Position numbers and translations under genes: made by a program. Positions 28,229 through 37,228 of a stretch of DNA of 64,000 nucleotides are shown piece after piece. The notes beneath the pieces were generated by a model that saw only the letters and a program-made list of their open reading frames with translations, had not been told where the DNA came from and made no database searches. The stretch's first letter is position 1, and each line of letters starts with the position of its first letter. Origin of the DNA: Pseudomonas sp. RC10 (GTDB lineage: Bacteria; Pseudomonadota; Gammaproteobacteria; Pseudomonadales; Pseudomonadaceae); the NCBI RefSeq assembly GCF_038397775.1, contig NZ_CP151650.1, positions 1,116,001 through 1,180,000 of the forward strand, read 5' to 3'.

Positions 28229-29599
28229 ATGAACATGAAAATCACGAAGGGGCTGCTGCACGTCGGCGTATTGGGTCTGTCATTGCTGGCGACCGGGGTG
28301 ATGGCAGCGGTGTCCGCAGACGAGGCGGCCAAGCTGGGCACGACGCTGACGCCGATGGGCGCCGAGAAGGCCGGCAACGCCGCCGGTACCATTCCGGCGT
28401 GGACCCCGATGGCGACCAATGCGGGCGCGGTGGATGACAAAGGCTTCCTGGCCAACCCGTATGCCAATGAAAAACCGCTGTTCACCATCACCGCGCAGAA
28501 CGTCGATCAGTACAAGGACAAGCTCGCACCGGGTCAGTACGCGATGTTCAAACGGTACCCGGACACCTTCAAAATGCCGGTTTATCCGTCGCATCGTGGC
28601 GCGACCGTGCCCGCCGATGTCTTTGCGTCCATAAAGAAAAACGCCACCAACACCAAGCTGGTCGGTGGCGGCAACGGTCTGGAAAACTTCGAAACCGCCG
28701 TGCCGTTCCCGATTCCCAAAGATGGCCTGGAAGTGATCTGGAACCACATCACCCGCTATCGCGGCGGCAGCGTGTCGCGTCTGGTGACCCAAGCCACGCC
28801 ACAAACCAACGGCTCGTTCAACCCGGTGTATTTCCACGACGAGTTCGTCTTCCGCGACAAGATGAAGGACTACGATCCGAAGAACCCGGGCAACATCCTG
28901 TTCTACTTCAAGCAAGAAGTGACCGCCCCGGCACGTCTGGCTGGCACTGTGCTGCTGGTGCACGAAACCCTCGACCAAGTGAAAGAGCCGCGTGCAGCGT
29001 GGGTTTACAACGCCGGTCAGCGCCGCGTGCGTCGTGCGCCGCAAGTGTCCTATGACGGTCCAGGTACCGCCGCCGACGGTCTGCGCACCTCCGACAACCT
29101 CGACATGTACAACGGTGCACCGGATCGCTACGACTGGAAACTGATCGGTAAACAAGAGCTGTACATCGCCTCCGACAGCTACAAGCTTGACGATCCGAAG
29201 CTCAAGTACGCCGACATCATCAAGGCAGGCCACATCAATCAGGACCTGGCGCGCTACGAGCTGCGTCGCGTCTGGCACGTGACCGCCACCCTGAAAGAAG
29301 GCCAGCGCCACATCTACGCCAAGCGTGACTTCTTCATCGACGAAGACACCTGGCAAGCCGCTGTCATCGACCACTACGACGGTCGCGGCCAACTGTGGCG
29401 TGTCGCTGAAGCCCATGCCGAGAACTACTACGACAAGCAAGTGCCGTGGTACGCCCTCGAAGCCCTCTACGACCTCCAGTCCGGCCGCTACCTGGCGCTG
29501 GGCATGAAGAACGAAGAGAAAAAGGCCTACGACTTCGGCTTCACTGCCACCATCAGCGACTTCCAGCCTAACGCGCTGCGTCAGGAAGGCGTGCGCTGA
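28229..29599 (+). CDS. DUF1329 family periplasmic/outer-membrane protein
   Basis: The 456-residue product has a signal peptide (LLHVGVLGLSLLATGVMAA) and a DUF1329 domain, related to lipoprotein-carrier folds (LolA/LppX-like). Three in-frame ATGs occur in the first five codons; the middle one (28229) has 7-nt spacing from AAGGA. It is the partner of the DUF1302 barrel. The RND/MMPL and BNR-repeat genes that often complete such clusters are absent here. A terminator follows about 105 nt downstream. Confidence 0.87.
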   Translation: MNMKITKGLLHVGVLGLSLLATGVMAAVSADEAAKLGTTLTPMGAEKAGNAAGTIPAWTPMATNAGAVDDKGFLANPYANEKPLFTITAQNVDQYKDKLAPGQYAMFKRYPDTFKMPVYPSHRGATVPADVFASIKKNATNTKLVGGGNGLENFETAVPFPIPKDGLEVIWNHITRYRGGSVSRLVTQATPQTNGSFNPVYFHDEFVFRDKMKDYDPKNPGNILFYFKQEVTAPARLAGTVLLVHETLDQVKEPRAAWVYNAGQRRVRRAPQVSYDGPGTAADGLRTSDNLDMYNGAPDRYDWKLIGKQELYIASDSYKLDDPKLKYADIIKAGHINQDLARYELRRVWHVTATLKEGQRHIYAKRDFFIDEDTWQAAVIDHYDGRGQLWRVAEAHAENYYDKQVPWYALEALYDLQSGRYLALGMKNEEKKAYDFGFTATISDFQPNALRQEGVR

Positions 29600-29705
29600 T
29601 CAGGCAAACGAATGGGCGCAGAGCCGTGCATTGTTGATCACAGCTACAGAGCACGGGCTGTCCTGCGCCGCTTTACCCTACGGCTGAACCCCGTGGTTGC
29701 ACGTG

Positions 29706-29738
29706 AAAACACCCCGAATTTTCGGGGTGTTTTTTTGG
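29706..29738 (+). terminator. Rho-independent terminator after the DUF1329 gene
   Basis: AAACACCCCGAA / TTCGGGGTGTTT followed by a T run. The rest of the gap 29600-30030 contains one REP half-site (29879-29902) and no gene. Confidence 0.87.
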
Positions 29739-29878
29739 GCGACGAATGAGTGTGGTTGAGGCTACTTTGGATTCGGACCGCAGATCATTCGGGAAATCCC
29801 TGTGGTTTAAACGACCTTCAGCTATTGAGGTTCTGCCAAACAGACCGTGTACGCCGCATTTGCTGTCGCTTCGCAACA

Positions 29879-29902
29879 GATCGCAGGCAAGCCAGCTCCC
29901 AC
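29879..29902 (-). repeat. REP half-site flanking the IS110 element (left)
   Basis: GATCGCAGGCAAGCCAGCTC continues with CCAC. It is the inverted counterpart of the sequence at 31241-31261, and no partner arm is present on its left. Confidence 0.7.
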
Positions 29903-31240
29903 GCCTTCGGCAGAAGCGAGTGGGTGGAAGGATCCAGGCCTTGGATTTGGACTAAAGGCCGTGGGAATGCGGGAATGACGCGATTCGGGCTTTTGATTCT
30001 GGCCGCAGGCCGTAGATACCGTCTTGCCCATCACCGGGCAAGCGCAATTTCTGCGTCGAACGGCTTGCCCGATTTCAGCACGCCATAGACCAGATGCAGC
30101 AGCTTTCGCATTGCTGCACAGATGATCTCTTTTGGGGCTTTCCCATTGGCGCGCATCCGGGTCTTTAGCTCTCGCAACACCGCGTTGTGCTTTAGGCCAG
30201 CCATGCCTGGCATGTAAAGCCCGGCGCGCAGCCTTTTCGAGCCGGTTTTGGATATATGGGTCGGGCCTACCGACTCTCCCGAGCTAGCACAACGTGGGTC
30301 CAGGCCCGCAAAGGCAACGATAGATTTGGGGCCCTTGTAATCCAATGGGTCGCCGAGTTCGGCCAGGATCAGCGCTGCGGTCGTATCCCCCAGCCCGTCG
30401 ATGGTCACGATCAGATCGCGCTTCTGGCGCAGGTCAGGATCGTCGTCAATATTGTCTTTGATCGCTTTCCTGGTCTCGTCGATCTGTTGCTTGACGTGGC
30501 TGATCACCGACTCGATCGACGCTTTGACCTTGTCTTCGGCGACATCCAGACGATTGCTTTCCATCTGCTGAATTTCCTGCAAATCTTCCAGTCGACGCAC
30601 CAACGCGCGCAAGCGCCGACGTGGCGCGGGCTCCGGCACCCACTCGCGCAGTCTGGTGTGCTTGTCTTGCGCATAGCGGGCGATCAGCTTTGCATCGGCC
30701 TTGTCGGTTTTGACCCGGCGCAGCTCATCCTTGCCGTACTGGTGGAGGATCGCAGGGTTGACGATGCACACCCGGTATCCGTGAGCGTGAAGGCAATCAG
30801 CAACGCCCTGGTGGTAGACGCTGGTGGCTTCCATCACGACCCAGGCATGGGGCTCGGAGTGGGTGGTAAGCCAGTCGAGCAGCACCTGATAACCCTTGGG
30901 ATTATTGGCCAGCCTGGCTTTGGTCCTGAACTTCCCGTTATCCAGCGGGGTGGCGATATCAAATGAGTTTTTGGCGATATCGATGCCAACAAAAGCAGAC
31001 ATGGCGCTCTCCAGAGTCGATTGCACACGATCATCGCGTCACCCGGTCCTGCCTTGTACATGCGTGCTCACGCCGAAGGCGCGCACTGGATACCGTTCGG
31101 ACTTTTCGAGTGAGGTTGGAGAACCGGAGCTCTATCTACTTTGTAAGCTCTGAGGCCTTAGGAGCTGAACAGCTTCCCGGCTCTCCCTCGATGATCAGTC
31201 GAGAACTATGGCGCGATGAAACGCCAGAGTCGAGATACAA
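29903..31240 (-). mobile_element. IS110-family insertion sequence (ends not resolved)
   Basis: The coordinates given are simply the interval between the two REP half-sites, because IS110 elements lack terminal inverted repeats and their ends cannot be set by eye. It contains the transposase gene (30031-31002) and a noncoding stretch upstream of it where IS110-group elements encode their bridge RNA. The flanking genes (DUF1329, LuxR-type) are intact. Confidence 0.5.
30031..31002 (-). CDS. IS110 family transposase
   Basis: This is a 323-residue DEDD recombinase. It has an N-terminal RuvC-like domain with GIDIAKNSFD (first Asp), WVVMEAT (Glu) and the paired Asp motif VKTDKADAKLIA, then a coiled region and the C-terminal Transposase_20 domain with TIDGLGDTTAALILAELGD and the conserved serine region in CASSGESVGPTHISKTGSKRLR. 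The length is complete for the family. The start MSAFVGIDIAK is preferred to an ATG 24 nt upstream. Confidence 0.93.
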   Translation of the reverse strand: MSAFVGIDIAKNSFDIATPLDNGKFRTKARLANNPKGYQVLLDWLTTHSEPHAWVVMEATSVYHQGVADCLHAHGYRVCIVNPAILHQYGKDELRRVKTDKADAKLIARYAQDKHTRLREWVPEPAPRRRLRALVRRLEDLQEIQQMESNRLDVAEDKVKASIESVISHVKQQIDETRKAIKDNIDDDPDLRQKRDLIVTIDGLGDTTAALILAELGDPLDYKGPKSIVAFAGLDPRCASSGESVGPTHISKTGSKRLRAGLYMPGMAGLKHNAVLRELKTRMRANGKAPKEIICAAMRKLLHLVYGVLKSGKPFDAEIALAR

Positions 31241-31537
31241 GGAGCTGGCTTGCCTGCGATCTGCCGGGAACCGGCAGCAAAACCAACCGACCACGAAGCT
31301 TCAGGCGCTCCGCATAATCCGGATTCGCCTGGGGGCATGATCCAAATCTGAATTCTTGTGCAGATTCGCATTAACGTAAGGCCCCCCCTCCCCAAACATA
31401 TAAAGCAACATTCGCCCTGTTGATGGGATACGTTTTCTTACAGTCTTTCGTCGAACATTCTTCAAAAGCGCTGACTTAGCCGCTAGTCTCCCGACATCTG
31501 AACGCCGAATAACAAGCACCTCTAACAAGAGCCGGCC
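31003..31537. other. Noncoding IS110 5' region and LuxR-gene promoter region
   Basis: The part next to the transposase (31003 to about 31190, read on the minus strand) has inverted segments such as GAGAACCGGAGCT and AGCTTCCCGGCTCTC, plausible for a structured bridge RNA. It includes GGAGCTG at 31161-31167, also present in the flanking REP core. The remainder, 31262-31537, leads into the LuxR-type gene; no operator was recognised. Confidence 0.4.
31241..31261 (+). repeat. REP half-site flanking the IS110 element (right)
   Basis: GGAGCTGGCTTGCCTGCGAT plus a final C is the exact 21-nt inverted match of the left half-site at 29879-29902. No opposing arm follows it. Confidence 0.7.
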
Positions 31538-34297
31538 ATGACTGATCTGTCGCGTTTGCAAGGAATCGCAAATCACGCAGTCACTGCGTTGGAAGGACGT
31601 TTCTTCCGCCCACCCCTGCCTGAAGGCTATGTGCCCAGGCCCAGGTTGTGCGAGCGGCTGAGTGCGGGGTTGTCAGGACGGCTGTTACTGGTCAGCGCGC
31701 CTGCCGGATTTGGCAAAAGTTCGCTGGCAGTGGAGTTTTGCGAGAGTCTTCCTGGTCAATGGCAAAACCTCTGGCTGGGCTTGAGCCAGCGTGACAGCGA
31801 TCCCGGTCGCTTCCTTGAACGTCTTCTTTCAGGCCTTCAACAATTCTTCCCTCAATTGGGCAATCAGGCGCTGGGTCTGCTGAAAATGCGCCAGCGGCAT
31901 CAGCCCTTTGCCTTTGAAGAGTGGCTCGACGGTTTGCTGGACGAACTGGCGATGCACCTGATGTTGAGCAAACCGCTGCTGCTGGTGCTCGACGACTACC
32001 ACCTTGTGCAAGGCCCGGTGCTCGACCGCTGCCTGCAATTTCTGCTCAATCACCTGCCTGCGGGCCTGATCGTCATGGTCACCAGCCGACAGCGCCCGGA
32101 CTGGCACCTGGCGCGGTTGCGGTTGTCCCGGCAATTGCTCGAACTCTCCGAAAATGACCTGCGGCTGACCGACGACGAATCGATGGCCGTGCTGGATCAG
32201 CACAGCAGTTCGTTGACCGATGAAGCGCTACACAACCTGCTACAGCGCAGCGAAGGGTGGGTGGCCGGTTTGCGTTTCTGGTTGCTCGCCGCGACAGAGG
32301 CGGGCAGTAACACCCTGACTCAAGGGGTGAACGGCGGCGAAGGGCTGATCCGCGATTACCTGCTCGAAGAGGTGATCGACTGCCTGCCTGGTGACGTCCA
32401 GGCCTTCCTCTATGAAACCGCCTGTCTGGAGCGCTTTTGCAGCCCCTTGTGCGACGCGGCGCGGGACAGTCACGACAGCACGGAAATCATCGCTTTCTTG
32501 CAAGCGCATCAGGTTTTTCTGGTGCCGTTGGACGAGAACGGGCGCTGGTTCCGTTATCACCACCTGTTTTCCGATCTCCTGCGCGCCCGAGCGGGCAACA
32601 CTGTCGCGCCGCAACAAAGACGTCTGCATTTGAACGCCTGCCGCTGGTTCAGCGAGCAAGGCCTGCTGGACGAAGCCATCGAACAAGCGTTACGCGCGGG
32701 TCATCACGATGTCGCCGCCAATCTGGTGCAGAACCTGTCCGAAGAGCAGTTGTTGGCCGAGCAAAACGTCGGCATGTTGCTGCGTTGGAAAATGGACCTG
32801 CCTGACAGCCTGCTGATCAGCACGCCGCGCTTGATCGTCTTGTACGCGTGGGCGTTGGGCCTGGCCTGTCAGCTCGATGCTGCCGAGGAGTTGGGCAATC
32901 ACCTCAGTCGCTTTCTGCCTGCATCCTCGGCCACCGCGCAGAAATCCATGCTGGCGCAGTGGCTGGCGCTCAGCGGCATCATCGCCCGGGGCCGTGGCGA
33001 CAGCGAAACTGCGCACCGCTATTGCAGCGAGGCGCTCGTGAGCCTTCCTCAAAAGCGCTATGGCCAGCGGCTGTTGTGCCTGTCCACCCTGGCCAATCTC
33101 GCCATTGCCGACGGAGACTTATGGCGCGCACGGGCATTGAACCGCGATGCGCTGGAACTGGCGCAACGCGTCGCCAATCCCCTCTTCGAGGCGCTGGCCC
33201 ACTACGACCGGGCGCGCACGCTCTTGGCCAGGGGGGAAGCATTACGTTCTCTGGAAGAGGTGCGTCAGGGATTGCGTCGCTTGAACGGTTTGTCCTCGCA
33301 GCGGATTTACGCGGTTCGTGCGCGGCTGACGCTGTATGAAGGCTACTTGCTCGTTCAATGCCTGCAGTTCGACGCCGGGCGCAAACGACTGGATAGCGGA
33401 CTGGTCGAAGCGCGCGCGTGCCGGGACATCAGCGTGCTGATCGGTCATTGCGTGATCGCCGGGATGGAGGGCCGGGAAGGGCGGTTCGCCGAAGCCTTCG
33501 CGGAACTGGCCGAAGCCGAGCGGCTGATGCACATCTGGGACGTACCGCCCGTATATTACCTGGCGATGATCACGCTGGCGAAATGCGAGCTGTGGCTGGC
33601 GCAGGGAAGAATCGACCTTGCCGACGCCTGGCTTTTGCGTCTGGGGCAAACCTATGGCGGTGACCATCCCGCCGCCGCGCCGGAATGCATGCCGCTCATG
33701 CCGCAACACATCGAATTGCTGCGTGCCATGCTGGATCAGATACAAGGCCGCACGGAGGCATCCGTCGAACGTCTGATGGGCCTGGAAACTTATGCGCAAC
33801 AGATCGGCGCCGGTCTACTCGGCCTGAATGCAACGAGCCAGTGGCTCACCCTGGCGCTCGACACCGCAGACAAAACCCATGCCCAAACGCTGCTCGGCCG
33901 CAGTCTCCAAAACGCCACCGGTGGCGCGATCCTGCCCCTGCTCCCCGTCATTCGCCAACACCCGGACTGGCTGAGCGAGCAATTGCTGAAACGCCCCCGT
34001 TGCCGACTCGTCGATTACCTGCTCAATCAACTGTCGCCCCATGTCAGCAAAGACCTGCCCTGCGCGCGGGACATCAACGAAACCGCCCCATGCCCCGGCG
34101 CCGACGCGCTCAGCGCCCGCGAGCTCGGAGTGCTTCAGCTGATCGCTCAGGGCTGTTCCAATCAGGAAATCAGCGAACGGCTGTTCATCTCGCTGCACAC
34201 GGTCAAAACCCACGCCAGCCACATCAACAGCAAGCTGGGCGTGGAGCGTAGAACCCAAGCCGTGGCGCGAGCGCAGGAGCTGGGACTGTTGGGTTGA
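31538..34297 (+). CDS. MalT-like LuxR family regulator (STAND ATPase)
   Basis: This 919-residue transcription activator has an N-terminal ATP-binding NTPase with Walker A SAPAGFGKSSL (about 53-63) and Walker B LLLVLDDYHLV (about 147-157). A long helical TPR-like region for ligand sensing follows, then a C-terminal LuxR helix-turn-helix (LSARELGVLQLIAQGCSNQEISERL...). Such regulators usually control adjacent catabolic genes, here the CoA-ligase/DUF1302/DUF1329 block across the IS110 insertion. The inducer is unknown. Confidence 0.88.
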   Translation: MTDLSRLQGIANHAVTALEGRFFRPPLPEGYVPRPRLCERLSAGLSGRLLLVSAPAGFGKSSLAVEFCESLPGQWQNLWLGLSQRDSDPGRFLERLLSGLQQFFPQLGNQALGLLKMRQRHQPFAFEEWLDGLLDELAMHLMLSKPLLLVLDDYHLVQGPVLDRCLQFLLNHLPAGLIVMVTSRQRPDWHLARLRLSRQLLELSENDLRLTDDESMAVLDQHSSSLTDEALHNLLQRSEGWVAGLRFWLLAATEAGSNTLTQGVNGGEGLIRDYLLEEVIDCLPGDVQAFLYETACLERFCSPLCDAARDSHDSTEIIAFLQAHQVFLVPLDENGRWFRYHHLFSDLLRARAGNTVAPQQRRLHLNACRWFSEQGLLDEAIEQALRAGHHDVAANLVQNLSEEQLLAEQNVGMLLRWKMDLPDSLLISTPRLIVLYAWALGLACQLDAAEELGNHLSRFLPASSATAQKSMLAQWLALSGIIARGRGDSETAHRYCSEALVSLPQKRYGQRLLCLSTLANLAIADGDLWRARALNRDALELAQRVANPLFEALAHYDRARTLLARGEALRSLEEVRQGLRRLNGLSSQRIYAVRARLTLYEGYLLVQCLQFDAGRKRLDSGLVEARACRDISVLIGHCVIAGMEGREGRFAEAFAELAEAERLMHIWDVPPVYYLAMITLAKCELWLAQGRIDLADAWLLRLGQTYGGDHPAAAPECMPLMPQHIELLRAMLDQIQGRTEASVERLMGLETYAQQIGAGLLGLNATSQWLTLALDTADKTHAQTLLGRSLQNATGGAILPLLPVIRQHPDWLSEQLLKRPRCRLVDYLLNQLSPHVSKDLPCARDINETAPCPGADALSARELGVLQLIAQGCSNQEISERLFISLHTVKTHASHINSKLGVERRTQAVARAQELGLLG

Positions 34298-34299
34298 TC

Positions 34300-34395
34300 G
34301 GCATTAAAATGCTGATTATTTCGAGCGGAGCGCTATTTTAGGCATTAAGTTGCCTTTTTTGTGCTTTTTCTCTATGGTTTAGGCATTAAATTGCC
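34300..34395 (+). promoter_or_regulatory. hipA promoter with three operators at 41-bp period
   Basis: The imperfect palindromes GGCATTAAAATGCT (34300), GGCATTAAGTTGCC (34341) and GGCATTAAATTGCC (34382) start exactly 41 bp apart. A promoter TTGCCT-N17-TATGGT (34350-34378) has its -35 inside the second operator, and the third covers the expected transcription start. This suggests autorepression by the downstream HTH protein. Confidence 0.7.
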
Positions 34396-34406
34396 GAGTC
34401 CAAACC

Positions 34407-35729
34407 ATGCATCTGACCCTACAACTTTACGCCGCTGGCGAGTGGCAGGACGTTATGGGTCTGGAGTTCGAGAAGCCAGAGCAGGGTCAAGCCAGCCCTT
34501 GTAGCTTTGCTTATAACCAACCCTATTTGCTCGACCATCTCGACGCATTGGGGGCAACCACTGCACAGTCGGTCAGCGCCAAAATTCCGGTAACCTGGGA
34601 TCTTCACCGAACCTCCACTGTCCCGGCGTTCCTGCTCGATATCTTGCCCGCTGGTGCGGCACGGCGTTTTTTGTTGGCGCGACTTACGATGCCCAAGGGC
34701 GCAAACGAAGCCGCGGATCTGGTGCTGTTGCAACGGTGCACGCCAGCGCCGATCGGGCACCTCAGGATCAAAGAGTCGGTCGAAGCGCTCGCGCAGGGAC
34801 ACAGCATTGGGTTTGACAGGAACGAGGTCATCGCCCGCGACAGCCGGTTTCTCGAATACGCCTATGAACAGGGTGCTGCAGTAGGTGGGGCAACGGGGGC
34901 GGGTGGTGAAGCGCCCAAGCTGTTGTTGGCCGAGGATGCTCAAGGAAGGATGCACCCGGATGCAACTCTGCTGGATCGGGATGTACGCCAGCATTGGTTC
35001 GTGAAGTTCTCCCGGAACAAGGGTAACGAGACGGATCGCACGATTCTCAAGAGTGAGTTCTGCTATTACCAGGCGCTGGAGCAGCTTGGCTTCAATGTTG
35101 TGTCCTGTGATGGCATGAGTCTGGAGGAGGCGCGAAAACCCAGCCTGTGGATGAAGCGTTTTGACCGCGGGGTGGACGGGCAAGCTGTTGTTCGGCTGGC
35201 GGTCGAGTCGGTTTATTCGTTGGCAGACATCACACGACCCGGCAGCTACATGTCTCATGTTCAGGCGCTGACCGCGCTCGCCGATGCCTGGACAGCCAAC
35301 GGTCAGCAGGACGAGATTCCTCACTTGGTGGCTGAATACCTGCGTCGCGATCTGATCAATCAGGTGTTGGGAAACAGTGACAATCATGGGCGCAACACGG
35401 CCATTCTGCGAGATCCGCACAGGCTGACGCTCGCCCCTATCTACGATTTGGCGCCCATGGTCATGGATGAAGAAGGTGTGACGCGCACAACCAAATGGCC
35501 CGAACCCATCGAAAGGGCGGGCGAGGTCGACTGGCTCGGCGCCTGTCGATCATTGTCGCAGTGGGTAGATCCCGATCAGCTTTTCGAAGGACTCAAACTC
35601 GACGCGCGCAAACTTATCGCGCTCCCCGATGTTCTCAGCGACGTTGGCCTGCCTCAGCAAACGTTCAGGCATCCGAGGATTACCCTCTCTCGGCTTGAGC
35701 GCACGTTCATTTCATGGGGGCTTATGTGA
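34407..35729 (+). CDS. hipA: HipA-like serine/threonine kinase toxin
   Basis: HipA kinases phosphorylate glutamyl-tRNA synthetase in E. coli, causing growth arrest. The 440-residue product has an N-terminal HipA_N-like part and a kinase domain with the glycine-rich segment VGGATGAGGEAPK (159-171), the catalytic GNSDNHGRN (322-330) and the Mg-binding IYDLAPM (345-351). It precedes its HTH partner, the reverse of the classical hipB-hipA order. Three operators lie upstream. Whether it is toxic is not shown; the family assignment is firm. Confidence 0.85.
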   Translation: MHLTLQLYAAGEWQDVMGLEFEKPEQGQASPCSFAYNQPYLLDHLDALGATTAQSVSAKIPVTWDLHRTSTVPAFLLDILPAGAARRFLLARLTMPKGANEAADLVLLQRCTPAPIGHLRIKESVEALAQGHSIGFDRNEVIARDSRFLEYAYEQGAAVGGATGAGGEAPKLLLAEDAQGRMHPDATLLDRDVRQHWFVKFSRNKGNETDRTILKSEFCYYQALEQLGFNVVSCDGMSLEEARKPSLWMKRFDRGVDGQAVVRLAVESVYSLADITRPGSYMSHVQALTALADAWTANGQQDEIPHLVAEYLRRDLINQVLGNSDNHGRNTAILRDPHRLTLAPIYDLAPMVMDEEGVTRTTKWPEPIERAGEVDWLGACRSLSQWVDPDQLFEGLKLDARKLIALPDVLSDVGLPQQTFRHPRITLSRLERTFISWGLM

Positions 35730-35998
35730 AGGACGAAATACGTCAGCGCGGCATCCTTCTGGATGAACTTCGCGATCAATTGACGGCGGGCACTATCAGC
35801 ATCGGAGGTGCTGTAAAGCGCTTGCGCACGGATGTGACGGGGCTGCGCCAGGAGCAATTCGCCGCGATGTGCAAAATATCCCTGCGTACGCTGCGCCAGA
35901 TTGAACAGGATGATGGAAACCCTACGTTTCAGACACTCAACGCCGTGTTCAGGCCTTTCGGTATGCAGGTAGGCATCGTCCCGCTGCGGCGCGGTTGA
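35714..35998 (+). CDS. hipB: XRE-type HTH antitoxin, HipB-like
   Basis: This 94-residue protein has a helix-turn-helix (LRQEQFAAMCKISLRTLRQIEQDDGNPTF) in its second half. It overlaps hipA by 16 nt from the ATG at 35714. A GTG at 35726 (GTGA overlap, GGGG ribosome-like site) is an equally good start, giving 90 residues. It probably binds the palindromes upstream of hipA and neutralises HipA. The symbol is by analogy. Confidence 0.78.
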   Translation: MGAYVKDEIRQRGILLDELRDQLTAGTISIGGAVKRLRTDVTGLRQEQFAAMCKISLRTLRQIEQDDGNPTFQTLNAVFRPFGMQVGIVPLRRG

Positions 35999-36028
35999 GT
36001 GCGTACTGAACGAATCTTCAGAGACGCA

Positions 36029-37228
36029 TCACGGCGCCGCATCACCCGCCCACATCGCGTCCACATCCCCCAGGCCCCAGTCTTCTGCCAATTCGAATTT
36101 GACGATGCCGTCCTGTGCACGGGGATCGCCCAGATTGACGATTTCCGGCTCGAAGGTGATGCGCGTGCGGGTGTACATGAACACCTTCACTTTCGGGTGC
36201 AGCAGCGATTTTTCGCCTTGCTCTATCACCACGCCCAGCCGTTCGCTTTTCAGGCGCACCAGTGCGCCGACGGGGTAGATGCCGACGGTCTTGACGAAGT
36301 GCTGGAAGATTTTCTCGTCAAAGTGGCCTTTCCACGACGCCATTTCGCGGATGGACTGCGCCGCATCCCACCCTCGCTTGTAAGGCCGGTTTGAAGTGAC
36401 CGCATCGTAGACGTCACAGATCGCGCCCATTTTGGCGAAGATGCTGATCTCTTCACCTTTGAGGCCGTGGGGGTAGCCACTGCCATCGACCTTTTCATGG
36501 TGGTGCAGGCACACGTCGCGCACCGCGTTGGTGACCTGCTGGCAGTTTTGCAGGATTTCCAGCCCGGCCTGCGGGTGATGCTTCATCGCTTCGTATTCAT
36601 CGAAGGTCAGGCGGTCGGGTTTGTTGAGAATGGCGGGGGAAATCATCATCTTGCCGACGTCATGCATCAAGCCCGCAACGCCCGCATCGCGGACCTGGTC
36701 TTCGCTCAGATTCATTTGACGGGCGAGCGCCACCATCAGCGCACAGACCGCCACCGAGTGCATGTAGGTGTATTCGTCAGACGTTTTCAAACGCGAAAGA
36801 CTGATCAGCGCGTGAGGGTGGCGCATGATCGACGTCGAGATTTCTTCGACCAGCAAATCGACGTCTTCGGCGTTCATCGCGCGGCCCATCCGGGCGTCGG
36901 TGAACATGGTCATCACCGCATCTTTGGCTCGGCCGCAAATCATCTTGGCGCGCGCCAGCTCTTTCTCTATAGAACTCGCGGTGGTGTCAGGCGCGGGAAC
37001 GTGGGTCGAGGCGACAGCCAGAATCGGCGTGTGCTCATCGGGGATCTTGCCGCGCCGGGTGTCAATCCACACCTCGCGCGTCGATTTCTGAATGCGCTGC
37101 AGCACGGCTTCGTCGCGCAGTTCGCGTTCTACGTGCAAGGTCCAGAATGGATCGTGAACACGAGGGCGGCAAAACTCATGGATGTACATACCCAGCGTCA
37201 GGTCGGAGACCGCGATTTTTCTTAGCAT
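36029..37228 (-). CDS. HD-GYP domain protein with DUF3391 (cyclic-di-GMP phosphodiesterase type)
   Basis: The 399-residue product has an N-terminal DUF3391 domain (MLRKIAVSDLTLGMYIHEF) and an HD-GYP domain with HD at 189-190 (LMHDVGKM) and HHEKVDGSGYPHGL (243-256). All metal-ligand motifs look intact, so c-di-GMP hydrolysis to GMP is expected. It has no membrane segment or receiver domain. It is adjacent to but not obviously linked with the hip genes. Confidence 0.9.
   Translation of the reverse strand: MLRKIAVSDLTLGMYIHEFCRPRVHDPFWTLHVERELRDEAVLQRIQKSTREVWIDTRRGKIPDEHTPILAVASTHVPAPDTTASSIEKELARAKMICGRAKDAVMTMFTDARMGRAMNAEDVDLLVEEISTSIMRHPHALISLSRLKTSDEYTYMHSVAVCALMVALARQMNLSEDQVRDAGVAGLMHDVGKMMISPAILNKPDRLTFDEYEAMKHHPQAGLEILQNCQQVTNAVRDVCLHHHEKVDGSGYPHGLKGEEISIFAKMGAICDVYDAVTSNRPYKRGWDAAQSIREMASWKGHFDEKIFQHFVKTVGIYPVGALVRLKSERLGVVIEQGEKSLLHPKVKVFMYTRTRITFEPEIVNLGDPRAQDGIVKFELAEDWGLGDVDAMWAGDAAP

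Noticed and set aside
26885..29440. Long minus-strand open frames (458 and 386 codons) opposite the DUF1302 and DUF1329 genes
   Set aside because: These are shadows of real genes in GC-rich DNA; the translations show no family motif and no plausible start sites.
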